A stretch of 64,000 bases of DNA from Typhlomys cinereus (taxonomy: Eukaryota; Chordata; Mammalia; Rodentia; Platacanthomyidae): the NCBI GenBank assembly GCA_023101885.1, contig JALPQD010000637.1, forward strand, positions 867,508-931,507. Direction: 5' to 3'. The notes beneath the pieces were generated by a model, which searched no databases, had not been told where the DNA came from, and saw only the letters and a program-made list of their open reading frames with translations. A program made the translations under genes and the position numbers. Of the stretch, positions 36,088-48,175 are shown one piece after another; positions within the stretch are counted from its first letter, which is position 1; every line of letters begins with the position of its first letter.

Positions 36088-36905
36088 CCTTCGTTCCTTC
36101 CTTCCTTTGTTCCTTCGTTCCTTCCTGCCTTCCTGCCTGCCTTTCTCCTCCCTTTGTCCTTCCTTCCTTCCCTCTCTCTCCCTTCCTTCCTCCGTCCCTC
36201 CCTTCCTTCCTTCCTTTCCTCCTTCCCTCCTTCCTTCCTTCCTTTCCTCCTTCCTTCCCTTCCTTCCTTCCTTCCTTCCTTCCTTCCTTCCTTCCTGTCC
36301 TCCTTCCTCTTCCTTCCTTCCTTCCTTCCTTCCTCCTTCCCTCCTTCCTTTCCTCTTTTTTCCTTCCTTCCTTCCTTCCTTCCTTCCTTCCTTCCTCCCT
36401 CCCTCCCTCCCTCCCTCCCTTCCTTCCTCTCTCCCCTCCTCCCTCCCTCCCTCCCCCCCTCTCTCCTCTCTCCCTTCTCCCTCCTTCCCTCTCTCCTTCC
36501 TTCCTTCCTTCCTTCCTTCCTTCCTTCCCTCCTTCCCTCCTTCCTTCCTCTTTTTTCCTTCCTTCCTTCCTTCCTTCTCCTTCCTCCTTCTTCCTCCTTC
36601 CTCCCTCCCTCCCTCCCTCCCTCCTTCCTCCTCTCTCCCTCCTCCCTCCCTCCCTCTCCTCTCTCCCTTCTCCCTCCTTCCCTCCTCTCCTTCCTTCCTT
36701 CCTTCTTCCTTCCTTCCTCCTTCCTCCTTCCTTCCTTCCTCCTCCCGCCCTCCTCCCTCCCTTCTCCCCTCCATTCTACCTCTCCCTCCTTCCTCTCCTC
36801 CTTCCTTCATTCCTTCCTCCTTCCTTCCTTCTCATTCCTTCCTTCCTTCCTTCCCTCTCTCTCTTTCCTTCTCTCTTTTTCTCTCTTTCTCTTTCTTTTT
36901 CTTTC
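36088..36905 (+). repeat. 820-bp CCTT/CCCT polypyrimidine array
   Basis: A compound array of TTCC, TCCC and CTTT units, almost pure pyrimidine on the plus strand. Two internal blocks (about 36340-36540 and 36540-36710) look like imperfect copies of each other. It produces the longest frames of the window (305 and 351 codons plus, 276 codons minus), which are pure Pro/Ser/Leu/Phe or Glu/Gly/Arg/Lys repeats and not genes. Confidence 0.97.
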
Positions 36906-36914
36906 GTATGTTTG

Positions 36915-37200
36915 CAGCACACATGTATATATTTTCATAACTTTTATTTTTAGCTATATTAACAATGAATTTGTGTTTTCATCACCCACTACCAAGCCCA
37001 ACTCCCATCTAATTCCACCTCTCCTTTCCCCTCCAGCCAGTCTCTCTCCTTTTCCCACATCACCCCTGAATGCACAGTCCACTGGGTCCTGTCTAGGAAA
37101 CCTGCACTTGTTAGTGTCTGGGCACACTTCAGGGCACGATGACCCACAGGTGGGCAGACCACCGAGTAGAGAGACTTCCCCTCCCTCCTGTCAAGCAGAA
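36915..37200 (-). mobile_element. Possible old L1 3' end, antisense
   Basis: 'tcacccactaccaagcccaa' and 'ccctccagccagtctctctc' resemble the antisense 3' UTR of rodent L1 elements. The match is weak. Confidence 0.3.
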
Positions 37201-37344
37201 GTCCCATAAAAATTCTCAGGGTACATCTTTAGTAATGAGACAGTAGGTTGAGGTGACTAGTGGCTTCCCCAACTTAGGCCATGTACGAATCCCCTGTGAG
37301 AGACTCTCTTGTCTGACATCACAGATTCTCTTCAGTAGGTTGTA

Positions 37345-37425
37345 GTTTATGCAGTGCTGAGATTTGAATTCAGGGCTTCATGCTTGCGGGATTAGCATTT
37401 GACCTACTGAGTTATATTTCTGGCC
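37345..37425 (-). mobile_element. ID-type SINE, antisense
   Basis: 'gtgctgagatttgaattcag', 'ggcttcatgcttgcgggatt' and 'gacctactgagttatatttc' are the antisense of the ID element head, in order. Confidence 0.75.
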
Positions 37426-38439
37426 TTGCATGAGTGTTTGTGCAGAGTCTGTCCCAATCTGCTGTCTGGAGAAGAGTCTTGGCCCATGATTATGTAGTCA
37501 CAGGCAAAATGTAGTACATTTAATGAGGATTTATCAGTGGCCACGTGTAAGACCATGTGCCTGACACTGGTCTTATGAAGGAAAGCGGACATACTTGTTT
37601 GTTTTTGAGAGAGAGAGAGCAATTTAAGAGGAGCCTTCCCCCCAAAATGGTATATTATGGTATATTGTGGTAATAGTTACCGTGGAGTCGAGTGCAAGGA
37701 ACCATTGGAATACAAAAAGCAAAATCCTTCTGAAAACCCCAGGGGAATCAGGAAGGATTCCTCAGGTGAGACTTCACTGGTGTGGTTGGGTTTCCGATTC
37801 TTTCCTGAAAACCCTCATGCTGACTTGGCAATTCAAATTACCAGGAGAAAGTTAAATTTTTGCTGCCTTGCATGCATTCACATGCTTTTTCTAAAATGAA
37901 TCGTGTTGATGTCATAATTTTTACCTTTTCTCCGTGCTCATCATTTGCATCCTGACATTCCTTTGGATTATCCACCCCTCTCCCCCCCGCACATCTTAGT
38001 TTCAGCTGAATGCTCATATTGCTGATCCAAGCTAATAGAATCTTTCACTTGTGTTTGGTCTGCAGATGTTGAACATGTGGCTCCAAAGCGTGCGTGTCCT
38101 TATTCTTTTTTAGAAGGATGACAGTTTTCAAGCATTTTGATTAGTGTTTAATTTCGCCCACTTCGACATCTTGAAGTGAGCCTATTTTGTACCTTTTGAG
38201 CTTCATCTCTTACAAAGCTTTCCTCTTCAGAAAGACATTTCTTTTTTGTCTTCAGTTTTCTATCTACCAAATGACTGTGAGCCTTTCAGACAGGATGGAT
38301 AACTTTCAGTTCTAGAAGTAGAATATTTCACTTAATTTTTCCAAGTGCTCAAAGAAATACATCTGCTTGATGAATACATATTCCTTAGGTGTTTGCAATA
38401 TCTTGCCTTTGTCTAATATTTCATAGCTTGTGACATATT
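37426..38439. other. Unassigned sequence
   Basis: No recognised element. Two 60-80-codon overlapping frames at 37657-37899 have no domain. Confidence 0.4.
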
Positions 38440-38575
38440 CTGGCTTTGTTCTTCACTTCTCACATTCGAAATGAGAGGAAACGAGCTCAGAGCAGTTCAT
38501 TGTGTTATTCTAGAGGGCGTGGTTAGCGACAGAAGTGGGGCTCTCAGGGGATGATTTTGGTCCAATACATTAGTT
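38440..38575 (-). mobile_element. Possible MIR, antisense
   Basis: 'aatgagaggaaacgagctca' followed by 'gagcagttcattgtgttatt' and 'gacagaagtggggctctc' resembles the antisense MIR core. Diverged. Confidence 0.45.
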
Positions 38576-40189
38576 ATGAAATCAAATGAAAGGGTCTGGT
38601 ATCAGTTTTGCTTTTGGCCTCATAATCAGAAAATAATACGTAAGACATTAATGAATCACAGACAGAAGGATCCATTGTCACTGCCACTTTAAGTAACTCT
38701 ATTACTCTATAACCAAGTTGCAGTTAGTTGCCTGTAGAATTTTGGTAAAATTAATCTATAGTTCCACGAAATAAAGCATATACTGATCATCCCGTATTTT
38801 CCTGATATTCTATAATCTTGTTTTTTAATTCTTTCCTCCATTTTCTCTGGCACAACTCTTCATAAGGGGGGAGGAAGAGAACCAATGCACACAACATTAG
38901 ATGGATCCCTGACATCAATGTTATTTATTCATAACCTTGAACTGAACATGCTGACGTCAGAAGTCTGAGACAGAGGATGGCTGGGAACTCCTAGACCCTG
39001 TCAACTTGAGTCAGACTGAAGCAGGCGGGGCGAGCTGAGATCATTTCAGCTTTGGGGCCAGAGGATGAAAAGCTGAGCCAGGATGAAGGGTCCCACACCA
39101 AAGAGACTTGAGGAGATGTGCCCACCCGAGATGAACAGAAGCGGAAGTGGCCAAGTCTAGGAGTCTTATGAATGGTTTAAAAAATGTGCTTTTGTGTAGA
39201 TAATAAGAAACGGGGGCAAGTGTTTTCTTTGTCACTATTTTTCCAACTGGAAAACTACTCTAAAATTTTCCAAAATAAAATTCACATAAAAAGCAAGTGC
39301 ACTGTGAGCTGATAAAACGCTCCTGGGCCCTACAATGCTCTCATGAACTATGGGTCACCTGCATGTTTGGAAAGGTGGACAAATGTATCCAGAATTGGCA
39401 CCTGCAGTAATCTACCAGGCTCCAACAGAAGGTCTCAAGCTCAGAAACAAACAGTTTTGACCACACTCAGGATACACAAACAAAAGAGAATCAAATGCAT
39501 GCAAGACATAACTTGTTGATTGAAAAAAAACTTTCACTAAGTTTTAGTCTATGTCAAATCCTTTTCTAAATACCGATGCGTCCCTTTTCATGTATAGCCA
39601 TTGGAAGAGTTCTATCCCTTTTTACTTTCTCTCTCTCTCTCTCTGTTTCTATGTCTCTCTCTCTCTCTTGCCCTCCTTCCTCCTCTCTCTATATGTATTA
39701 TGTGTATGCGCCTGTTTGTGTATTCACATGTATTCATGAACATCAAGAGAGAAAGATGTACACACAGAAGAGGGATAGAGAAAGAATAATGGGCATAATT
39801 TGCTCCCTAAATTAGCTTTAATTCATGAAACTTTGGATGCACAGAGAAGTTGCACCGTTATTCCACAGAGACTCCATAGACCTTTTACTTAGTCTCTCCA
39901 CAGTTTATCTCCCATATAACTGTGCTGTACTTCTCAAAATTAAAATACATTCCTTTCATTAGTTTACTACTATAAATTAAACATATCATAATTTGAACAT
40001 TTTTAGGGTTCTCAGAATAAAGGAAATAAGCCCTAACTTGAGACACCATTTTACATTTAGTCATGGTGGCTCCTAGTCTATGACATATTCCTAAGCTATC
40101 TTAGTTGTGGCGACTCTGACCCTTTTAGTCATGCTGGGTAGAAATTTTCTAAAATGTCCTTCAGTGTGGTTATCTCTGATGTTCTTCCG
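38576..40189. other. Unassigned sequence with a CT-rich tract
   Basis: No gene recognised. A CT-rich tract lies at 39630-39690 and causes overlapping spurious frames. Confidence 0.45.
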
Positions 40190-40495
40190 CTGTTATTTTG
40201 CTTTTTAAAAATTTATTATTATTATTATTATTTATTCAGCCGTGCACATGTGCGTGTGTCTGTGTGTGTGTGTGTGTGTAGAACCACGTACGAATTCGCA
40301 AACCACCATGGACGCCTCCACCTCCTTCTGCCCCGGGATTTACAGGCTCCGCCCTACCAGGACCAGAAGCGCAGGCCGCCCCCGCTTCCGCCTGGCGTCT
40401 ATACGTGGGATCTGGGATCCGAACTCGGGACCTTCCTCCTGCAAGGCAGAGGCTTAACCCCTGAGCCACCTCTCCAGCCCTGTTGTCTTGCTTTT
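40190..40495 (-). mobile_element. Young CA-tailed SINE, antisense, with TSD
   Basis: In reverse complement: tRNA-like head, B-box-like 'gagttcggatcc', body with 'gtcctggtagggcggagcct', a short CA run, then AATAAAT(AAT)n followed by T5. Body sequence is close to the copies at 12.4 and 48.1 kb. Flanking 'ctgttattttgctttt' and 'ctgttgtcttgctttt' are probable target-site duplications with two mismatches. Confidence 0.88.
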
Positions 40496-40819
40496 GAAAT
40501 AGCAAATGGAAGTTCTGTCTTCAATCAAAAGAAAAGTTCACCCATTAACATTACCTTTAGACTTTAGCAGACCTTTATTTGTTTTCAAACAATAAACCTC
40601 ACATTTTCTCCAGGCCCCTCTTGCCTGTTTACTGCCTCCCTGTACCAGAATTTCTGGGAAATAAATGCTTCCATTCACTTCAGCAGGTGCTTTGATGACA
40701 GATTCTATGAAATCTTTCTGAGATGATGGGGACTCTGAAGATGTAATTCAGTCACCCTTGAGTTTAGGATTTTTTTTTCCATAGACCGTGATTTAATTAT
40801 TTTATTATTAAATATTATG

Positions 40820-40945
40820 TCTATACACAAGCCTGGTTGACCTGCGTTTGGTCCCTGGAGTCCACATGGTGGAAGGAGAGAACCAAATTCTGGAGATTTT
40901 CCTCTGGTCTCCACGTGCATGCCACAGAATGCGCATGCCTGCTCT
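40820..40945 (+). mobile_element. RSINE1-like SINE
   Basis: 'ttggtccctggagtccacat', 'ggtggaaggagagaaccaaa', 'cctctggtctccacgtgcat' follow the sense RSINE1/B3-like body. The 5' head is mostly missing. Confidence 0.7.
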
Positions 40946-41064
40946 TTGTCTCAAAGATGTTTAGGACTTTAATGATGGCAGGTTGGAATGCTCAGCTGTG
41001 TTCTTATTGATGATTCAAATCATCCCACGGCTTTGTCTGAATTTCATGTTACTTAACAACTCCG

Positions 41065-41125
41065 ATTTCCTGGACCAGTACACTGAGTGACATTGTCTTA
41101 ACTCCTGAGCCAACTCTCTAGCCCC
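41065..41125 (-). mobile_element. SINE head fragment, antisense
   Basis: 'ctcctgagccaactctctag' is the antisense of a tRNA-like SINE head. Only about 60 bp are recognisable. Confidence 0.5.
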
Positions 41126-41135
41126 AAACTTCATT

Positions 41136-43340
41136 CGTTTTAAAATTTATTTGCAGACAAGGTGAGTTGTTGTCCCTGTCCCCTCCTACCCTGCCTCCAC
41201 CTCGCTTAGCCTCTCTCCTTCCCCAATCCATTCCTGTCCCTCACATCCTCATGACTCATCTTGTGTGGACCATGGGGTTCCCTTTGGGTTATCTGTACTG
41301 GTGGGGGACCAGGCCTCTGTGGCGATATAAGCGATGCTTCAGTGGGTAAACCCACTGGTGGGGACACTCCCCTTACTTGTCTAGCACCCGCCCTGTAATT
41401 CCCTCTGTATGTGGTCATTTTTCTTGAGATCTTCACTGGCCCTTGTGCTGGCCCTGGTGGTAGGTCTCGTGGCAGTGAGCTCCTGAGTGCAGTAGCGCTG
41501 TGGTGACTGGGGCGGCCTGGCCGGCAGTGGACACCCCCCCACCTTTAGTCTCTTACAGTCTTACTGTCCCATCTTCCGCAAGTTCCCTGAGTCTTAGGAT
41601 GGGAAGAGATGAACTGAACAGGACTGAGTGTTTCTGTGGCTGATGCTCTATACTCTGTTCAGTTGTGGTTTGCTACTTCATTATTCTTCTATTGCAATAG
41701 GCCACATCCTGGCTGAGTGTTGAAATCTTTTATTTAAGGATATAATGAGTGACGTTTAGATGGTGGTTTACTATCAGGTATTTATGATTAATTAATATTA
41801 TGACATCTGATCCTGTCTGGTGTCTATTTTCTTCCCCTCTGCTGTTTTCAATACTGGACACATGTTCCCTGGCATTAAGGAGAGGGTTGAAAAAGTAGCA
41901 AAGTGTCTACCTGAAGGCTAACTCAGCAACTTTTCCATATCGTATCTCTGTCCTTCTCTCCACTATAAAACTTTCATAGATACCTTCTTCATCTATTTGC
42001 TTGTATTCTTTTGTCTATACTCTTTGGGGATTTTCTTCCACACTGCTAATTTATGCTCCTTTGATGTTAGGGGGTGTTACAGAAGTTTCTGTTTGATTAT
42101 GTCATTCTGAAAGTTTAATGCTTGATTTCACTTCTAAGGGAGAACATACAGAGTTTGTCTTTCTGAGTCTGGGTCACTTTGTTCAGTATAATTTCTTCCA
42201 GCTCCAGCTATTTGCCAGCAAATACCATTCGTTTACTTTTTTACAGTATTCCATTGTATATATGTACCACATCTCCATTAACCATTCATCAACTGCTGGA
42301 CATCTAGGTTGGTTCCATTTCTTTGCTGTTGTGCATTGAGTTGCTATGAATATGGTTGTATACATGACTCTGAAGCAGGATGTAATGTTCTCTGGGAATA
42401 TTCCCGGGAATGGTATGCCTTGGTCATATGGCATTTGAAATTTTAACTTTTTAGTAACCTCCAAACGGATCTAAAGGAGTTGTATAAGTTTACATTCCCA
42501 ACCAGCAAGGTAGGAGGATTCCCTTCTCCCTCATCCTCTCCAACATTTGTCATTATTTGTATTTCGGATCTTAGCCATTCTGACAGGAGTGAGATGACAT
42601 CTCAAGGTGGTTTTAATTTGCAGTTCCCTAATGGCTAGGGAGGTAGAACATTTTTAAGATATTTGTTTGCCATTTGAACTTAGTTTTGTGAAAAGTTTCT
42701 TTTCAATTTTATGCCCCATTTTTAAATTTAGGTTATTTACTTCCTTGGTATTTAATTTCTTGAGTTCTTTGTGTACTTTGGATATTAGTTTTTTTTAAAT
42801 CAGACGTGTAGTTGTCCATTCTATAGATTGCCCTTTTGCTTGATTAACAATATCTGTGGCTGAACAGAAGCTTTTTAATTTCATGTCATCCCACTTGTTT
42901 GAGTGTTGGTCTTATTTCCTGTGCACCTGGGATCTGATTAAAGAAATGTTGGTCAAGGCCAATCAGTTTGTGAGTACTCCCTATTTTTTCTTCTAGAAGT
43001 TTTATAGTCTCTGGTATAACATTGAGGTCTTTGATTCATGTGGGGTTAATTTTCATTCAGGATGGCAAATAAGGATTCAGTTTAATTCTTCTGGTTGAAG
43101 ATATCCCAGCACCATTTGTTGAAAATAGTGTCCCTTTTTTGACTTTTTTGGGAGCACTGAAGTAAAAAATCTGTTGACTATAGATATATAAGTTTATATT
43201 TGGATCTTCACTTCTAATCTAGGTCTATGTTTCTGTTGTGAAGCCAATACCATGCTGTGGATTTGAAGTACACTTTAAGGTCTGCTATAGTGATACTTGC
43301 AGGAGAACTTTTATTACTCAGGATTGTTTTTGCTTTCCTG
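41136..43340 (-). mobile_element. L1 fragment, 3' UTR and ORF2 3' part, antisense
   Basis: This is the longest transposon piece in the window. From about 41900 the antisense ORF2 order is clear: 'tccagctccagctatttgcc', 'catcaactgctggacatcta', 'ggttggttccatttctttgc', 'acattcccaaccagcaaggt', 'tctgacaggagtgagatgac', 'tcccagcaccatttgttgaa'. The part 41136-41900 is probably the 3' UTR but is less certain. Stops and indels disrupt ORF2; no intact reverse transcriptase remains. Confidence 0.85.
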
Positions 43341-44109
43341 GGCTTTTTGTGCTTCCAAATGAACATTGAGATTCCAAACTTGGTACCTTTATGTGACATC
43401 TTTAAGCATTCAGAACTGCATTTGGGTTTACTGTAGAAAAAGTTGTGTGACATATTTATAAAATTTTTCTTTTTACTGAGACAGAAGAAAAATGCCCATG
43501 TGTTCCTTCCTATTTGTCTAGTAAATAAAGTCGAATTAATTCTGGCTTGAAAAAGTTGTGGTGGCTTCTCAAGTTCATGTGCCTGTCTCATTCCCGCTCT
43601 CTAGTTATTAACAGTGTTCAAATGAATATGTTGCTTAGTCTCTTATAAGACTTTGTATGCTAAGACTTATCTGTATCCTAGCTTTTAATTGAAACTCACT
43701 TGGAAAAAAAACAGGTAAAGACGATAGTATAATGTCTACTAGTACTGCTACAAAAAGAGAATTAAACAACTCAGTGGCTATGTAGCTGGTCTGCTCATCA
43801 TTATGATTCCTAGTACTGCCTTTCCTTGGTACCTGTAAAGAGTGGCTGCAGGACGCCTACAATGGTTACTAGTATCTAAGGTGCTCAAGTTTCTTGTATA
43901 CAAGAGTGTATTGCACATGACCTGTCTTCATGTCCCATGAAATTTAAACCATCACTGATAATACCTAATACACTGTGAATGCTCTATTGTTGTTACACTG
44001 CATTATTTAGGGAGAATGACAATAAAAATATAATGTTCAGTACAGACACAATTTTCATAATATTTTCTATTAATGATTGATTGAATCCATGTATGGAGAA
44101 TTTTCAGCC
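43341..44109. other. Unassigned sequence
   Basis: Possibly more of the L1 at its left end, otherwise nothing recognised. Confidence 0.4.
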
Positions 44110-44345
44110 ACAGAGAACCCATATATATATATATATGCATATATACATGCATATACATATGTGTGTATGCACGTCATAGAAATGCTATTTATATATAGAA
44201 CTATATAGCATATACATGTTATAGCTAGAACTATATGCTATCTCTATAGAATTATGTATATCATATATATAATATATATATAGAACATCATATATATGCT
44301 GTCTATCTAGGACTATATGCTGTGTACTTATGCTATATATAGCAT
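44110..44345. repeat. AT-rich imperfect repeat, TATA-type
   Basis: (TA)n runs alternate with recurring 'tagaactatatgct'-like units at about 44197, 44229 and 44310. Many short palindromes are present. Confidence 0.88.
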
Positions 44346-44361
44346 GAGAAGCTAAGTCATA

Positions 44362-44562
44362 AGCTCTTGGGCCTGGGGAAATGGCTTAGCTCATGATGAC
44401 TGCTCTGTAGGCACGAGGACAGAGTTCCATCCCAGCTATTATGTTAATAAAAATAACTGGATGTAGTGTGACCTGGATGGATCCCTGAGGCTCTATGGCC
44501 AGACAGCCTTGCCTTTTTAGGGAGCTCAAGGCAGGTGAGACAGCCTAAATGAATAAATAAAA
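44362..44562 (+). mobile_element. B4-like SINE
   Basis: Head 'ggcctggggaaatggcttag', B-box-like 'gagttccatcccagc', then 'ggccagacagccttgccttt' and an AATAAATAAAA end. Fits a diverged B4. Confidence 0.6.
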
Positions 44563-44850
44563 GTCAGGTTGGAGAGATGGCTCAGGGGTTAAGACTCTGC
44601 CTTGCAAGCAGCAGGATGCGAGTTCAGGTCTCTGGTCCCACGTAAAAACATCAGGCAGAAATGGAGGCTACCTGCACTTCCGACCCTGCTGGTCAGAGCC
44701 TGGGAAATCTCATAGCCAAGCAAAAAGGAGGTAGAAGCAAGCCAAATGATTCCCGAAGTCACTAGTGGTCCTCCACAGGGACATACAGTCCCCTTAGACA
44801 CACCCCCCCACCCCAGTACACACACTATATGCATATGCAAAATAAAAACA
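44563..44850 (+). mobile_element. Older-subfamily CA-tailed SINE
   Basis: Head 'ggttggagagatggctcagg', B-box-like 'gagttcaggtct', body 'tgattcccgaagtcactagt' and 'ggtcctccacagggacatac', then a decayed CA tail and 'aaaataaaaac'. It follows the B4 directly. Confidence 0.82.
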
Positions 44851-47259
44851 TGCTGTGGTTGGCCTCTGACCTTCCCATACACCATATGAACGCACACCCA
44901 ACCCCCACCCCGAATACTGGCAGCCTGAGCCCCGGCTCTGCTAGCAGGTGTGTTCAGCTGCGCTCACTTCTTGGTGAGGTGAGACTTTGCCTCCTGGGCT
45001 CCAGACTCTCCACAACTCCACAGTCATCCTTCTTAGAGCGAAAAATACCGTCAGCAGAGAGGAAACGATGCCTCCCCTCTTGGTGTTGTGCGGCTTGTAC
45101 TTTGTGAGACTCAAATCAGCCCCGTGTGTCTTGAACCTGTGATCCCCCTGCTTTTGCTTCCCGAGAACTGACACAGGACGTAATGCACCCGCATGCTTAG
45201 CAGAAAAGAAGTTTCTAAAAGGATGCACATAAAGCAGCAATTTCAGTTAGGATATTAGTCATTATCAGATTTTGCATACATGACTTTGCCTAGTGACCAC
45301 ACAGACTTTGGGCAAAAATAAGATTTTCAGGCTTTTTTTTTCTTTTAATCTAGTTGGAGCTGGGGACAAGCACTTACTTGCTGCCTTGTTCTGCTGCAAG
45401 CAAGGAATGTATAGACGCTTTTGCGATACAGATTTCCCCAACTTTAAACCTGTTTCTGCATTTGACAGAGCCCCGAGTGTCTGATCTGGAATGGGGCCAC
45501 CCTCAGATCTGTGGCCGGCCCCCTCCCGTGACTCCCCGATCTTGGTTTGGCAGGGAAGAGTCGTTTGAGTTGTCTTCTCCACAAGCCCTACTGTGGAGTC
45601 TGTCTTCTTATATCTGCCATGACTCCACTAAAGAACCTCACCTTGTGTGTGTCGATCTGTGAACCTGATGCTTCACAGTGGCAGGATGAGATGATCCCAC
45701 ACCCGCAGGAATGGGAAGGAGCCTTCCTTGTTCTGTCAGTCAGCAGGGCCTGCTCTGTCCAGCCCAGCTAGAAGTTGCTGTCTTAGTGGGCTTTGCTTAC
45801 AGAGAGTTAGTTCAGGCATCTTCCTCCTTAAGCATCTGTGTTTCTTCTCCTTCCACTTCATCCGCGCCAGAAATAAAAGTAGTTACTTCCTTTAATGGCA
45901 CCTGTGCCCTATGGTTAGAAATAATGACAGAGAACAGTCTAATACTGAAAGCCTTTAATTGCAGGCTATAAGCATGTGGCTCTTCACCTGCCTTGAATGT
46001 GGCTTTGGAGAAGAATTGAAGGATGCAGAAGGCAGCATAGAGGTACTTTTATAGAACCTAAATTCGGGGAACCAGTGTTCTTCCTTGGGTGTACTTATCG
46101 AAGTTGAAAGTAGTGGGTCTCCAAAGAATACTCTGCCTGGAGTGGTCAGAAGATTGGGGGTCACCGATGGCTAACATTCCATTTTCTCTGATCAGCAGAG
46201 GCTTCTTGGTACCCTGAGATGAGGATTTAGACAGTCCCTTCGGAGTCTTTAGTAAAATATCATAAGTGATCAGTAGTAGCTGGGATGGTTCAGAAACAAG
46301 GAAATGACCACTCAGGTTTGAATATTTGTCAACCTTGGAACTACTTTTTCTTCTAGCCCAGAACATGGCAACTATAGTTATTTATACTTCATAATATGGA
46401 ACATGTAAACGTAGTGCTTCACAGAATATACAGGATAGAATGCGGTCTACAAAATGATGTTATAATCCTTTAAGCCCAGACTGACTTAGCATTTACTGTG
46501 TACTGTGGATGTAGATCAGGGTCAGACCTTATGTCTGTCCAGGAGCCGCCGTTGACTGAGATGGTGTGAAAATGAGTACAGAAACCTAGCAATTCCAATA
46601 ATTGATGCACGTGTCAGAGCGCCTATCTGGAGAAAGGAAGAAACAATGAACGCTCCTCATGTCGACAAGGAAAGTTGCCCAGGCATTGGCAGGCCCCAGT
46701 GTCTTTCTGTCTGTAGCAGTAGTGGAAGTGGTTAGGAACCACTTGCCCTTGTGATTCAGAGCAACCATTTGAAGACTGGACAACTCCCCTTGTTAGAGAA
46801 ATATGCTCCGTGGCTAATGTGCTGTTGGGATTTATTATTGCAAACTGATGCTGCTGAATTTTCCATTGTGGTACATAGTAGAATACGTGGAGCTCCTGTT
46901 TTATTCCTAACATTTCTTACACCAACTTCTATTAAATTCTATTGTCGTTTCTGTCGATCTCTGTTGTCCAATCTCTTGTACTCACTCAGATGTTTATAGC
47001 AGGAATATGCCAATAAAGATGAGGAGTCTGATGGCAAAGTATTGTATATCTGGAAAGAATTTAATATGCCCCCTCTTGCATAGGTTTCTGGCCTTCAAAT
47101 GGGATAGCACATCATGTGTATGTATATTTTCCCTTTGCTTTGAACTGTCAAATGCATGGGATGGCATTTTTTTCCTGAGAATTTCACAATAGAATTTATA
47201 GATTTGCCAATTCTAACTCAAGGAAACTATGTATAAAAAAAGACCTTGTGTGTGATGGT
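44851..47259. other. Unassigned, repeat-poor sequence
   Basis: No transposon recognised. Minus-strand frames at 46058-46366 and 46623-46913 (102 and 96 codons) have no stop and mixed composition but no recognisable domain. The part at 44900-45900 is more GC-rich than its surroundings. Confidence 0.4.
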
Positions 47260-47345
47260 GTGTGTTTCTGTGTGTGTATGTGTATGAGAGAGAACAAGAG
47301 AGAGAGAGAGAGAAAGACAGAGAGACAGAGGAGAGACAGACTGAG
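47260..47345 (+). repeat. TG run followed by GA-rich tract
   Basis: An interrupted TG repeat continues into AGAG/ACAG repeats. Confidence 0.85.
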
Positions 47346-47889
47346 ATCTGAATGTTCTTCAGATATATCTGTTCTCTAAATGATTATATATTCTGTTATT
47401 GCCTCAAAACATATCGTAGTGGGTAGACATAGCCATTGAGCTAGTGATAGAAAAGAGGCGTGTAAATGAACACTGTGAAAGATAGATTGCATTTGTGAAG
47501 AGTAAAGAGAACATTGGTCCACTATTTGGATTTTTGGCTTTAAGAGCTGTTATTTTTGAAGATAATATATACATACATATATATATACATATATGTACAT
47601 AAAATGTATAGGAATACATATTATTTTAGTCATAATCAGAAATTAGAAACTAATTTGTAGATAACTCTAATAAAAAACCCTATCACAGAAAATAGAAATC
47701 ACTTATGAGCCTCTCTGTAATGTGTAGCTAATGTAGGATTTTGAAAAATATTTTCTTATATAGTTTGTTCTTTAGCCTTTCATACTCTTAAGTAGTATTT
47801 ATTTAACACTGAGAAGCACTGTGATGCATGCATATATATTGTGTGCAGGAATACATGTTTGACAACTGTTTGAACTTGAATTAGACTCA
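47346..47889. other. Unassigned AT-rich sequence
   Basis: Contains an ATAC/TATA run at 47565-47600. Nothing else recognised. Confidence 0.4.
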
Positions 47890-48127
47890 CTTGACAAATG
47901 CCATACAATGTTTTCCAGTACACATACCAATACTTTTAAAAAATGTATCTTGCAAAATCATGCAAGTATCCACTACTTCTGGCATAGGAACCCTGTACTT
48001 ATTCCTGTTTTTTCATGATTTTCCTTTAGTATACATCACCAAATGCTCCACTTTTTGTCTTGATAAATTTTCCTTTAGTGGTCATATATTTTTTACTATT
48101 ATTTATTCAATTGTGCATGTGTGTGTA

Positions 48128-48175
<48 letters not shown>

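Noticed and set aside
36036..37209. Open frames of 276-351 codons on both strands
   Set aside because: They are translations of the CCTT/CCCT array: low-complexity Pro/Ser/Leu/Phe or Glu/Gly/Arg/Lys, open in several frames at once.
45325..45361. Splice-acceptor-like sequence (long T run, then 'ttttaatctag')
   Set aside because: Good pyrimidine tract, but the frame downstream leads to no recognisable protein and no matching donor is evident. Such sites are common by chance.
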